Shown here piece by piece: positions 32,364-45,089 of a stretch of DNA of 64,000 nt (within the stretch, counting starts at the first letter, position 1; the number at the start of each line of letters is the position of its first letter). The notes below the pieces were generated by a model that was not told the DNA's origin, did no database searches, and saw only the letters and a program-made list of their open reading frames with translations. Source of the DNA: Ephydatia muelleri (Eukaryota > Porifera > Demospongiae > Spongillida > Spongillidae). The translations under genes were made by a program, and so were the position numbers. The stretch spans positions 6,012,483 to 6,076,482 of the forward strand of contig JABACO010000017.1 in NCBI GenBank assembly GCA_013339895.1. The letters run 5' to 3'.

Positions 32364-34646
32364 TTTCAAGCCGAACAAACATCACGTGTTATGGCGGATA
32401 AAGTATCCTAGGGTAGGTTAAAATATACTATCCGACCGGATAAAAAATACTCGCACATTTTATCCCCCCGGATAAAATATTCGGGTAAAATATGCTGTGA
32501 CACCGGGCAAAAATTGGTCTCGGTGGACACTTATCACTGCCAAAATCGCTGGCCACTATTGGTGGCCTAAATTGTGCGTTGCCAAAAGTGGTCCGGGTGT
32601 ATTGAATTGCAGGAAACCTTGGTGTAGGAAGTTAATCTGTTTTGGATCCTCAGTACATATACATGTATGTACATCCTGGGCTGTGGACGCAAGGGCGTAC
32701 GCAGCCTTTAGAAAGGGGGGAGGGATCGAACTTTCTTTGTAGTTGACCTTTTGATAACAGATAGGGTATTTAGAGCCTTATTTCCTTTGTTCGTTGATGT
32801 ATACAGCCATTGGAGGTCAATATTTAATTACAATCATGAACGACCGATTATTTACACCTTTGTTTAATCAATCTTGAACTTTACTACAACTATAATCAAT
32901 CCTTTTTTTTCCTGACATACTAATAAAAGTGTGCAGAATCGATAGTGACGTAAGGCGAAATTATTAATTACATAAATCATTGCGCCGAAATCATTACCAC
33001 TGAGTTTCTCGCGATCGCGCTACGCGAATGTAAATACGGATTGATTTTAAAGTTAAACTTTCAATGGTAAAGGTAGGTGACCTCACTATAGGGAGGGGGT
33101 AACACATCGTTCCCCCCCCCAACCCACCCCCACCCTCCCCGGCGTACACCCATGGATCCATTGAAAAGTATAAATTTGGTCTATGCCTTGAAGTGACGGA
33201 CAAACCCATTAGCAACGCCGCCTAGCAACAGCATGACCTCAGGAATTTGAGGCAGTAGAAGAAATCAGCATATTCTTACAATATAAGAAGGGCATGGTCA
33301 ATTAGAACAATCCTTTTTTGTGTGTCAAAGTGTCTGCCGTGCTTTCACCTCGAGATTGGGCTCTTTGAACTCTGAACCATTTCTGAACTTATCAGCAATA
33401 ATAATAATTGGCAAAGTGGAACAAACAACAGCCAACGGCGCAAATAAAGGTGAGACTGGCAGGGTTGTTATCAATTTTTATCAGAGATAATCTACTATGT
33501 TACCTCTATTACGACTAGCGCGGGTACACTTTTTTGGTACACTCGTTTGAGAAGTACCGATTTCGGTAGTGTTAATGACCTATTTACTAGCATAATATTC
33601 ACCAATAGGTTGCATATTGGTTATAAACTCTTTTTTTATTTATTTATAACTTTGCATGCATCTGGAAGATAGTAAGCACCACAAGCCCTTGATAAGGAGT
33701 TTTTGTGTATCAGAACCATAAATCTTTTTAACTGAGCATCCCTTTGATAGAATGTGAACAGATACATATTTACTGTTAACAATGCATGTACAACATAATC
33801 TTGATTAGTGATGGTTCTGGGCAGCAATGTGTTGTGGAGCAATGCTTACTAAGTGTTCCTTCATGACTTACTCCAATCAACTCTACGCCAGCGTATACGT
33901 ACGAGGTGTAGCGTAGCTTTGGGTCCTATGCCGAGGCTAAGTCATCTTTGTTGTGCATGTGACTGCACGCGGCAGTACCAAATTATATTCAAGGTATTTG
34001 GTTAACCATTCGCTCTCTCTAACTAGCAGATATAAATTGTATCATATACAATGTGTACTATGCTTGTAGCTAATGTCATCATTTCAGATCCGTTACCTGA
34101 ACCACCGGCACGTCTCTTCCGAAGACGTCATGGATTTTGTTCATACGAAAGTCACGCGTAGGACGTACAGTAGTTACGGTTATAAATTGAATTTGGTGAA
34201 GCCACATTCTCAGATCCAAGTAATTGTACACATCAACACCACTCCGACTCTCCTCCGTCACGACGGCCCCAACCCCGACCTCCGTCACCGGTGCTGCATG
34301 TATCTCATGTCTACGTGTAGGTACATGGATGGTCCTAACAGAAGGATGCTCTAACCATGTAAAATTAATTTCTACATATGCAAGGTCATAATATAAGCAG
34401 CTCATGTTTATATGGCGACAAGATGTTTATGTTTTCTTTAACGTTTTGAGCATAACGTTGCATGCCATCTTTGCCTCTCCATTATTCAAGTTACGTGCTT
34501 TTTGTACTGGCCTGACATGCGTCATCTGTTTGCTAAGCAACTGAACTGACAGATATATCGTCATTTCTGCATACGACTGCAACGGATGGGTATGGCATGT
34601 ACATTGAATGCAATACTTATGCATCAGTTCGCAGAGGGTGCAATCT

Positions 34647-34844
34647 TCAATATCTGTTGTATCCTCTGTTCTTCCCTGATGGGGCATACCATCTGTTGGA
34701 AGAATCCCACTTGGTATGGGGGTTGTAGCTACGCATTTTGCCGTATCCACGTGAGTTGTAAGACTCGCCGTAGTATCCATTCCCGCCAGCAGAAGCTACG
34801 GCAACAAGAACAGCCAAGAACAACGCCAGAACGGAGATCTTCAT
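34647..34844 (-). CDS. Secreted Gly/Tyr-rich peptide, copy b2
   Basis: Protein identical to copy b1 at 14347, including the type-b signal peptide (ALFLAVLVAVASA). TATA box at 34904-34911. The surrounding kilobase matches superunit 1 with only scattered changes, pointing to recent block duplication. Confidence 0.85.
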   Translation of the reverse strand: MKISVLALFLAVLVAVASAGGNGYYGESYNSRGYGKMRSYNPHTKWDSSNRWYAPSGKNRGYNRY

Positions 34845-35498
34845 CTTCAGCTGATTTCTTGAATATACTGATCGAATGATGAAATCACAACCGAACGTTG
34901 GTGCCTTTATACTTCAAACCTGCATTATATCGTGTCTGATGGAAAAGAATTGCTTCATTGTTCTCATGAAGCTTAATTACGTGTGCAACGCTGACTAGTT
35001 TTCCAGTGTACAGAGCTAGCATGTCTGACCAAAGAAAAATGCCCGACTCCACAAAGACATGCGTGTGATATCATGTGGTGTTGTTTTGGCGAGTGCTGCA
35101 CTTACAGAGAAATACAACACTAAAATCGTTAAAGATAAGCATACCCGCTCTGTTTGATCTGTGCAAGGGTCCAGGATATACATGTGCATGTATATCGGTA
35201 GTGCACTTACAATGTAGATCCTAATAGAAGTGATTAAATTACATAGAAATGATGGTTTTGCAATGAATTCCAATTGTTTTGGATGATTATTTTAGCAATG
35301 TGTTTCAGTGAATTAATAACAGCAATTTGCTTTTGAAGTGCAGGTTTAATTCATAAAACATCACTTGAATTCGTGTTATTGCTTTCTATTTCTAAATCAA
35401 GTACTGATAAGGCGGGAATCCTTGACAGATAATTGAACTATTGAAAATGTTCTCGCTTTAGCGTTGTTCTAAACTCTTTTTCTTTCCTTCGTATCTAA

Positions 35499-35682
35499 CA
35501 CTGCGCCACAGCATTTAGTATGCAGAGTTGTGCAGAGTCTGCATACCAACCATATACAGATGAGTATCGTTGAAGTGTTCATATGCAGACGTCTGCATAT
35601 GAACACTTCAATGATACCCGTCTGCATATGGTTGATATGCAGACTCTGCACAGCTCTGCATACTAAATGCTGTGGCGCAGTG
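35499..35682. mobile_element. 184-bp foldback MITE, superunit 2
   Basis: Same element and insertion site as 15200-15383, again between TAA triplets (35496-35498, 35683-35685). It is therefore one ancestral insertion copied with the block, not two events. Confidence 0.85.
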
Positions 35683-35853
35683 TAAGGGGAAATATATTTA
35701 CCACACATATGGAATGTTACGTGTATTATTATCATGTGCCAAGTATAGGCTATTACCCTTATTATGTGTATTAGACTCTTGTTTCCCTGCATTGTACACC
35801 AGTATTGTCTTCAAATGCTATATACCACGAATGTATCATAGAGAATGATTTTA

Positions 35854-37750
35854 GTTACTTTTTGCAGTACACGTAGGTGCCGTGATGAATTAATAAGGCT
35901 GGCTGGCATAACTGCTAAATTGTGCGTTGCCAAAAGCGGTCCGGGTGTAATGACTTGCAGGAAACCTTGGTGTAGGAAGTTAATCTGTTTTGGATCCTCA
36001 GTACATGTACATGTATGTACATCCTGGGCTGTGGACGCAAGGGCGTGCGCAGCCTTGAGGAAGGGGGAATCGAAATTTCTTTGTAGTTGACCTTTCAATA
36101 ACAGATAGGGTATTTCGAGCGTTATTTCCTTTGTTCGTTGATGCTTTGTATATTATACATGTATAGCCATCGGAGGTTAATATTTAATTTCAATCACGAG
36201 CGACTGATTATTTACACCTTAAAGTTTGTATAATCAAACTTTTGAACTTTACTACAACTGTAATCAATCCTTCTTCCCTGACATACTAGTACAAGCGTGC
36301 AGAATCGATAGTGATGTAAGGCGAAATTATTAATTACGTAAATCATATAATCCATAATCATTACCACTGAGTTTCTCGCGATCGCGCTACGCGTACGCGA
36401 ATGTAAATACGGAATGATTTTAATGTTAAACTCTCAATGGTAACGGTAGGTGACCTGACTTCGGGGAGGGGGGAAGGGCATACCATCTGTTGGAAGAAAC
36501 TCTACACCAACGTAAACGTACGCGGTGCAGCGTAGCTTTGGGTCCTATGCCGAGGCTAAGTCATCTTTGTTGTGCATGTGACTGCACGCGGCAGTACCAA
36601 ATTATATTTAACATATTCAAGGTATTTCTGCGAAAATTCCATAGGGCTGCAATGGATGGGTATGGCATGTACATAGAATACAGTATGTTTATGCATCAGT
36701 TCGCTGAGGGTGCAATCTTCAATATCTGTTGTATCCTCTGTTCTTCCCTGATGGGGCATACCATCTGTTGGAAGAATCCCACTTGGTATGGGGGTTGTAG
36801 CTACGCATTTTGCCGTATCCACGTGAGTTGTAAGACTCGCCGTAGTATCCATTCCCGCCAGCAGAAGCTATGGCAACAAGAACAGCCAAGAACACCGCCA
36901 GAACGGAGATCTTCATCTTCAGCTGATTTCTTGGATATAGTGATCGAATGATGAAATCACAACCGAACGTTGGTGCCTTTATACTTCAAACCTGCATTAT
37001 ATCGTGTCTGATGGAAAAGAATTGCACCATTGTTCTCATGAAGCTCATTTCAACAATTACGTGTGCAACGCTTACTAAGTTTTCCAGTGTACAGATGCTA
37101 GCATGTCTGTCCTAAGAAAAATGCCCGACTCCACAAAGGCATGCGAGTAATATCATGTGGTGTTGTTTTGGAGAGTACTGCATGCACTTACAGAGAATTA
37201 AAACTCTTAAATCGCCAAAGATAAGCATACCCGCTCTGATTGATCTGTGCAAGGGCCCAGGATATACATGTGCATGTATATCGATAGTTCACTTACAATG
37301 TAGGTCCTAATATATGTGATAAAATTACATAGAAATGATGTTTACGTACATGTAATAACTGCTCTATTTTAGCAATGTGTTTCAGTGAATTAATAACAGC
37401 AATCTGTATTCGAAGTGCAGATTTAATTCACAATACGTCACTTGAATATCGTGCTATTGCTTCCTATTTCTGAATCAAGTACTGATATGGCGGGAATCCT
37501 TGACAGATAATTGTACTATTGAAAATGTTCTCGCTTTAGCATTGTTGTAAACTCTTTTTTTTCCCCTCCGTATCTAAGGGGAAATATATTTACCACACAT
37601 ATGGAATGTTACATGTATTATTTTCATGTGCCAAATACTGTATAGGCTATTACTGACAATTTCCCTTATAATGTGTATTAGACTCTTGTTTCCCTGCATT
37701 GTACACCAGTATTGTCTTCAAATGCTATATACCACGAATGTATCATAGAG
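35854..37750. repeat. Array module c, superunit 2
   Basis: Collinear with 15565-17458. Its right end gives the empty site for the gypsy element (GAATGTATCATAGAGAATG near 37736). Contains peptide gene c2 only. Confidence 0.85.
36719..36916 (-). CDS. Secreted Gly/Tyr-rich peptide, copy c2
   Basis: Protein identical to c1 at 16434. TATA box at 36976-36983. Confidence 0.85.
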   Translation of the reverse strand: MKISVLAVFLAVLVAIASAGGNGYYGESYNSRGYGKMRSYNPHTKWDSSNRWYAPSGKNRGYNRY

Positions 37751-40700
37751 AATGCTTTTTGCAGTACACGTAGGTGCCGTGATTAATTAATAAGGTTGGC
37801 CTGCTAAATTTTGCCAAAAGCGGTTCAGGTGTATTGATTTGCAGGAAACCTTGGTGTATGAAGTTAATCTGTTTTGGATCCGCTGTACATGTATGTGCAT
37901 TCTGGGCTGCAGCCTTTAGAATAAACGGGAGGGGGGGGGGCAGTCGAATTTTGTTTTGTAATTGACCTTTCAATAACAGATTGTTTATTTTGAGTGTTAT
38001 ATCCTTTGTTCGTTGATGTTTTGTATATTATATAGCCATTGGAGGTAATATTTAATTTCAATCCTTATTTACACCTTTGTTTAATCAATCTTTTGAACTT
38101 TACCACTATCAATCCTTGTTTCCTGACATACTAGTACAAGCGTGTAGAATCGACAGTGACTTAAGGCGAAATTACTAATTACGTAATCATCACGCCGTAA
38201 TCATTACCACTGAGTTTCTCGCGATCGCGCTACGCGCGTACGTGAATGTAAAAACGGAATGATTTTAAAGTTAAACTCTCAATGGTAACGGTAGGTGACC
38301 TGACTTTGGGGAGGGGGGAGGGGTGTCGTTTTAACACATCCCCCCCCACACACACACACACACAAACACACCCGTGGATCCACTGAAAAGTTTTAATTTG
38401 GTGAAATGTTGAAACGATGGACAGACCCGTTAGCAACGCCGCCTGGCAACCGCATGACCTCAGGAATTTGAGGCAGTAGAAGTAAATAGGACAGTCTTAC
38501 AATATAACAAGGGCATGGTCAATTAGAAAAACTTTTTTTGTGTCAAAGTGTGTCAAGTTGATCAAGTGTATCTGCCGTGCTTTCACCTCGAAAATGGGCT
38601 ATTTGAAGCCTCAACAATTTCTGAACTCATCAGCAATAAAAAATATTTGGCAAAGTGGAACAAACAACAGCCAATGGCGCAAATAAAGGTGATACTGACA
38701 GGGTGTGCTATCAATTTTTAGTATGTACTACCAGAAATAATCTACTTTATTATCTCTGTTACGACTACTTTTTTGATAGTGATATACCCGTTTGAAAAGT
38801 ACCGATTTCGGCAGTGTTATTAAATATTTACTAGCACAATAATTATTATATTAACCAAATTGGTTGCATATTGGTTATAACCTCATCCAGTTGATCTATT
38901 ATTTTATAACTTTGCATGTATCACTTCTCGAAGATAGTAGCACCAAAAGCCCTTGATAAGGAGTTTTGCATTTCAGAACCATATATCAGTGTACTTTAAC
39001 TGAGCATCCCTTTGATGGGATATGAACAGATACTGTTACTGTTAACAATGCATGTACAACATAATCTTGATTAGTACCAAATTATATTTAACATATTCAA
39101 GTTATTTAGTTAACCATTCGCTCTCTCTAACTCGCAGATATAACTTGTACCATATAGAATCTGTGTGCTATGCTTGTACCTAATGTCATCATTTCAGATC
39201 ATTACCTGAACCACAGGCACGTCTCATCCGAAAACGTCGCGGATCTTTGTTCAATCTCTGTCAGTCATACGAAAGTCACGCGTAGGGCGTACAGTAGTTA
39301 CGGTTATATATTGAATTTTGTGAAGCCGCATTCCAATGTCAAAAATTTATTGTACACGTCATGCAACATTACTCACCACTCCGACTCTCCTCCGTCACGA
39401 CGGCCCCAACCCCGACCTCCGTCACCGGTGCTACATGCATCTCATGTCTACGTGTACGTACATGGATGGTCCTAACAAAAGGATGCTCTAACAATTCAGA
39501 ATAATATGCAAGGTCATAATAAAAGCAGTTCATGTTTATATGGCGACAAGATGTTTATGTTTTCTTTAACGTTTTGAACATAACGTTGCATGCCATCTTT
39601 GCCTCTCCATTTTTCAAGTTACGTGCTTTTGTACTGGCCTGACATGCGTCATCTGTTTGCTAAGCAACTGCATGAACTGACAGATATATCGTCATTTCTG
39701 CAAAAATTCCATAGGACTGCAATGGATGGGTATGGCATGTACATTGAATACAGTATGTTTATGCATCAGTTCGCTGAGGGTGCAGTCTTCAATACCTGAT
39801 GTATCCTCTGTTCTTCCCAGATGGGGCATACCATCTGTTGGAAGAATCCCACTTGGTATGGGGGTTGTAGCTACGCATTTTGCCGTATCCACGTGAGTTG
39901 TAAGACTCGCCGTAGTATCCATTCCCGCCAGCAGAAGCTATGGCAACCAGAACAGCCAAGAACACCGCCAGAACAGAAATCTTCATCTTCAGCTAATTTC
40001 TTGAATATACTGATCGAATGATGAAATCACAACCGAACGTTGGTGCCTTTATACTTCAAACCTGCATTATATCGTGTCTGATGGAAAAGAATTGCACCAT
40101 TGTTCTCATGAAGAGCTCATTTCAACAATTACGTGTGCAACGCTGACTAGTTTTCCAGTGTACAGATGCTAGCATGTCTGTCCTAAGAAATATGCCCGAC
40201 TCCACAAAGGCTGCGAGTGATATCATGTGGTGTTATTATGGCGAGTACAGCATTTACAGAGAAATAAAACATTAAAATCGTTAAAGATAAGCATACCCGC
40301 TCTGTTTGATCTGTGCAAGGGCCCAGGATGTTTACATGTGCATGTATATCGGTAGTGCATTTACAATGTACATGTAATATAAATGATTAAATTACATAGA
40401 AATAATGTTTATGTAATAACTGCTCTATTTTAGCATTATGTTTCATTGAATTAATTACAGCACTTTGCTTTCGAAGTGTTATTGCTTCCTATTTCTATGG
40501 CGGGAATCCTTGACAGATAATTGTACTTGAAAATGTTCTCGCTTTAGCGTTGTTTTAAACTCTTTTTTCCCCTTCGTATCTAAGGGGAAATATATTTACC
40601 ACACATAAGGAATGTTACGTGAATTATTTTCATGTACCAAGTATAGGCTATTACTGACAATTTCCCTTATTATGTGTATTAGACTCTTGTTTCCCTGCAT

Positions 40701-40761
40701 TGTACACCAGTATTGTCTCCAAATGCTATATACCACGAATGTATCATAGAGAATGATTTTA
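37751..40761. repeat. Array module d, superunit 2
   Basis: Collinear with 21371-24408 but with a shorter G tract (10 G at 37931). Holds peptide gene d2; no other gene is supported. Confidence 0.85.
39789..39986 (-). CDS. Secreted Gly/Tyr-rich peptide, copy d2
   Basis: Protein identical to d1. The leader has CTTCAGCTAATTT where d1 has CTTCAGCTGATTT, a change shared with d3 and so grouping superunits 2 and 3. TATA box at 40046-40053. Confidence 0.85.
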   Translation of the reverse strand: MKISVLAVFLAVLVAIASAGGNGYYGESYNSRGYGKMRSYNPHTKWDSSNRWYAPSGKNRGYIRY

Positions 40762-41432
40762 GTTACTTCTTGCAGTACACGTAGGGGCCGTGATTTAATT
40801 AATAAGGCTGGCTGGCATAACTGCTAAATTGTGCGTTGCCAAAAGCGGTCCGGGTGTATTGATTTGCAGGAAACCTTGGTGTAGGAAGTTAATCTGTTTT
40901 GGATCCGCTGTACATGCATGTACATCCTGGGCTGTGGGCGCAAGGGCGTACGCAGCCTATAGAAAATGGGGGGGGGGGGGGGGGGGGGGGGCGGTCGAAT
41001 TTTGTTTTGTAGTTGACCTTTCAATAACAGATTTCTTATTTTGAGCGTTATTTCATTTGTTCGTTGATGCTTTGTATATTATATAGCCATTGGAGGTTAA
41101 TATTTAATTTCAATCACGAGCGACTGATTATTTACACCTTTGTATAATCAATCTTTTGAACTTTACTGCAACTATATCAATCCTTTATTCCTGACATACT
41201 AGTACAAGCGTGCGAAATTACTAATTACGTAAATCATCACGCCGTAATCATTACCACTGAGTTTCTCGCGATCGTGCTACGCGTACGTGAATGTAAATAC
41301 GGAATGATTTTAAAGTTAAACTCGTAATGGTAACGGTAGGTGACCTGACTTTGGGGAAGGGGGAGGGGTGTCGTTTTAACACATCGGCCCCCCCTCCCAC
41401 CACACACACACACACATACACACACACATACA

Positions 41433-41481
<49 letters not shown>

Positions 41482-42664
41482 CACACCCGTGGATCCACTG
41501 AAAACTTTAAATTTGGTGAAATATTGAAACGATGGACAGACCCGTTAGCATCGCCGCCTGGCAACCGCATAACCCCTCAGGAATTTGAGGCAGTGGAAGA
41601 AAACAGAACATTCTTACAATATAACAAGGGCATGGTCAATTAGAACAACATTTTTTGTATCAAAGTGTGTCCAGTTGATCAAGTGTATCTGCCGTGCTTT
41701 CACCTCGAAATTGGGCTCTTTGAAGCCTCAACCATTTCTAAACTCATCAGCAATAAAAAATATTTGGCAAAGTGGAACAAACAACAGCCAACGGCGCAAA
41801 CAAAGGTGACAATTTTTAGTATGTACTACTAGCGATAATCTTATAATATCTCTGTTAGGACTACTTTTTTTGATAGTGATATACCCGTTTGAAAAGTACC
41901 GATTTCGGCAGTGTTATTGACTATTTACTAGCATAATAATTATTGTATTAACTAATAGGTTGCATATTGGTTATAACCTCTTCCAGTAGACTTATATTTT
42001 TATAACTTTACATGTATCACTTAGTAGCACCAAAAGCCCTTGATATGGAGTTTTGTGTATCAGAACCATATATCAGTGTACTTTAACTGAGCATCCCTTT
42101 GATGGGATATGAACAGATACTGTTACTGTTAGCAATGCATGTACAACATAATCTTGATTAGTGATGGTTCTGGGCAGCAATGTGTTGTGGAGCAATGCTT
42201 ACAGTGTTCCTTCATGACTTACTCCAAACAACTCTTACGCCAACGTACATATATACGTACGCGGTGCAGCGTAGCTTTGGGTCCTATGCCGAGGCTAAGT
42301 CATTTTGTTGTGCATGTGACTGCACGCGGCAGTACCAAATTATATTTCATTAACCATTCGCTCTCTCTAACTCGCAGATATAACTTGCAAGTATCATATA
42401 GAATGTGTGCTATGCTTGTAGCTAATGTCATCATTTCAGATCCGTTACCAGAACCACAGGCACGTCTCATCCGAAAACGTCACGGATCTTTGTTCAATTA
42501 CTGTCAGTCATACGAAAGTCACGCGTAGGGCGTACAGGTTACGTATTAAATTTTGTGAAGCCGCATTCCAAAGTAAAAAAATGATTGTGCACGTCATGCA
42601 ACATTACTTACCACTCCGACTCTCCTCCGTCACGACGGCCCCAACCCCGACCTCCGTCACCGGT

Positions 42665-42992
42665 TGCAGTGATTGCTGTAATAGGTATCATAGATGTATG
42701 CGTGTAATTGTTAGATGTCTGGTCCTAAAGCAGCCAGACTGTATGTCCCTGATTGTAGAAGCATCTAGAAGCATCTTCGCACGTGATGGACCGGTGCTAT
42801 TAAAGGCTGTGACAACCTGGCAGATGGGGCATTACACCTGACGTGGGAACTTGGCAGGCAGTGGTTGTATGCAGAGTGTGTGCTTTGTGTTGTTTGTGTA
42901 CCACTGTGATTTGGGCTATTCGAGACTCTGCACAACTCGGTAGTTCTGGCGCAGCGCGTACGTTGGCCACAGTCTCAGTCACAGTTACTACA
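42665..42992. mobile_element. 328-bp solo-LTR-like element, superunit 3
   Basis: Same position and the same CCGGT flanks (42660-42664, 42993-42997) as 26316-26643. One of the few differences is TGCAG for TGTAG at the very start. Inherited with the block. Confidence 0.7.
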
Positions 42993-43370
42993 CCGGTGCT
43001 GCATGTATCTCATGTCTACGTGTACGTACATCACGGTACATGGATGGTCCTAACAGAAGGATGCTCTAACCATGTAAAATAAATTTCTACATATGCAAGG
43101 TCATAATATAAGCAGTTCATGTTTATATGGCGACAAGATGTTTATGTTTTCTTTGACTTTTTGAACACAACGTTGCATGCCATCTTTGCCTCTCCATTTT
43201 CAAGTTACGTGCTTTTGTACTGGCCTGACATGGGTCATCTGTTTGCTAAGCAACTGAACTGACAGATATATCGTCATTTCTGCAAAAATTCCATACGACT
43301 GCAATGGATGGGTATGGCATGTACATTAAATACAGTATGTTTATGCATCAGTTCGCTGAGGCTGCGATCT

Positions 43371-43568
43371 TCAATATCTGATGTATCCTCTGTTCTTCCC
43401 AGATGGGGCATGCCATCTGTTGGAAGAATCCCACTTGGTAGGGGCGTTGTAGCTACGCATCTTGCCGTATCCACGTGAGTTGTAAGGCCCGCCGTAGTAT
43501 CCATTCCCGCCAGCAGAAGCTATGGCAACAAGAACAGCCATGAACACCGCAAGAACGGAAATTTTCAT
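43371..43568 (-). CDS. Secreted Gly/Tyr-rich peptide, copy a3
   Basis: Protein identical to a2 (Met10, Gly-Pro at mature 8-9, NAPTKW, GYIRY). TATA box at 43628-43635. With a1 dead, a2 and a3 are the only live type-a genes here. Confidence 0.85.
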   Translation of the reverse strand: MKISVLAVFMAVLVAIASAGGNGYYGGPYNSRGYGKMRSYNAPTKWDSSNRWHAPSGKNRGYIRY

Positions 43569-45089
43569 CTTCAGCTGATTTCTTCGATTTATTGATCGAA
43601 TGATGAAATCACAACCGAACGTTGGTGCCTTTATACTTCAAACCTGCATTATATCGATGGAAAAGAATTACTTCATTGTTCTCATGAAGCATATTCGAAT
43701 TATTACGTGTGCAAGGCTGGCTAGTTTTCCCGCATACAGATGCTAGCATGTCTGTCTTAAGAAAAAAGCCCGACGCCACAAAGGCATTTGTGTCATATCA
43801 TGGGGTGTTGTTTTGGCGAGTACTGCACTTACAGAGAAATAAAACACTAAAATCATTAAAGATAAGCATACCCGCTCTGTTTGATCTGTGCAAGGGTCCA
43901 GGATATACATGTGCGCGTAAATTGGTGGTTCTCATGCAGAGTAGGTCCTAAAATAAGAGTTTAAATTACATTGAAATGATATTTTATGTAATAACAGCTT
44001 TAGTTTAGCAATGTGTTTCATGCAGTGAATTAATTACAGCAGTTGGCTTTCGAAATGAAGTTTTAATTCATAAAACACTACTTTAATATCGTGTTATTGC
44101 TTCCTATTTCTAAATCAAGTACTGAAATGGCGGGAATCATTTCATTACTGATAATTGAACTTTTCAAATATGCGTTGTTCTAAACCTTTTTTTTTCCTTC
44201 GTATCTAATGGGAAATATATTTACCACATGTATTATTTTCACGTACCAAATATAGGCTATTAGCGGCAATTTCCCTTATTGCGTGTATTAGACCTTTCCA
44301 TTTTACACCAATATTGTCTTCAAATGCTATACAACACCAATTTCTCATAGAGAATGATTTTAGTCACTTCTTGCAGTACACGTAGGTGCCATGATTAATA
44401 GAGTTAATAGAGCTGGCTGGCATAGCTGCTGCGGTGATCACCACGGATCGTCTTTTATCACAGTATTCAAACATAAATCAAACAATTGGAACTGTATATT
44501 TGCATATTGAACTTAAAATATCGTGTCACTGTGGAGACGCGACGCCCTTCAATTATGTCACGTTGTGAAGGGTCTGTTACGCGAAATGTAGTCGGCCGGT
44601 GTTGCGGTACAGTTTATCCCGGGATATTTTATCCGCCCGGATAATTCACGCTAGGATATTTTATCCGGCCGGATATTATGTCCTAGTACGTTTTATCCTA
44701 CCCTGGTATACTTTATCCTACCCTAGGATAAACTATCCTAGGATACTTTACCCTACCCGTATTTACTATACACTATATAGAATTTGTTTATCCTGGATGT
44801 ACATGTGATGTATAAACGCATATAATGTTACATGTATTATTCTTTTCAAATCATTAATATAATTTAATTTGTCATAAAACACATATATGCTAAAACTGAG
44901 ATTCACTGTAAAATTACATTTTCAAAATGACTGTTTATGTTTGTTATATAAATGGACTCTTCTTCACCCATTCTGCTTGATGCCACCCTTGGAGAGTGTC
45001 TTAGCCATTTGAAGGTGATCCCAGATGGTCTAAACTCTAAGTAGGATTTCAAATTTTTTAAATATATACACGCACAATACCATTATTAC

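Larger units (their letters stand above)
30273..32502 (-). mobile_element. Ginger-like DNA transposon, superunit 2
   Basis: 2230 bases flanked by CCGG at 30269-30272 and 32503-32506, with the empty site at 12232. The ends are TGTTGCGGTACAG and, reversed, TGTCACAGCATATTTT, fitting the TGTNR ends of Ginger elements. Imperfect subterminal inverted repeats are rich in TTTATCC and GGATAAA blocks. It encodes on the minus strand an intron-containing gypsy-type integrase, now broken. It has a deletion of about 300 bases relative to the superunit-3 copy, at 31937. Confidence 0.85.
30036..35853. repeat. Array module b, superunit 2
   Basis: Carries both the Ginger-like element and the TAA-flanked MITE plus peptide gene b2. 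Removing both gives a module collinear with 12091-15564. Nothing else coding is supported. Confidence 0.85.
40762..44362. repeat. Array module a, superunit 3
   Basis: Collinear with superunit 2 module a but without the 2-kb insertion. Contains a 24-G tract (40968), a (CA)n tract at 41399-41480, the 328-bp LTR-like element and peptide gene a3. Confidence 0.85.
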
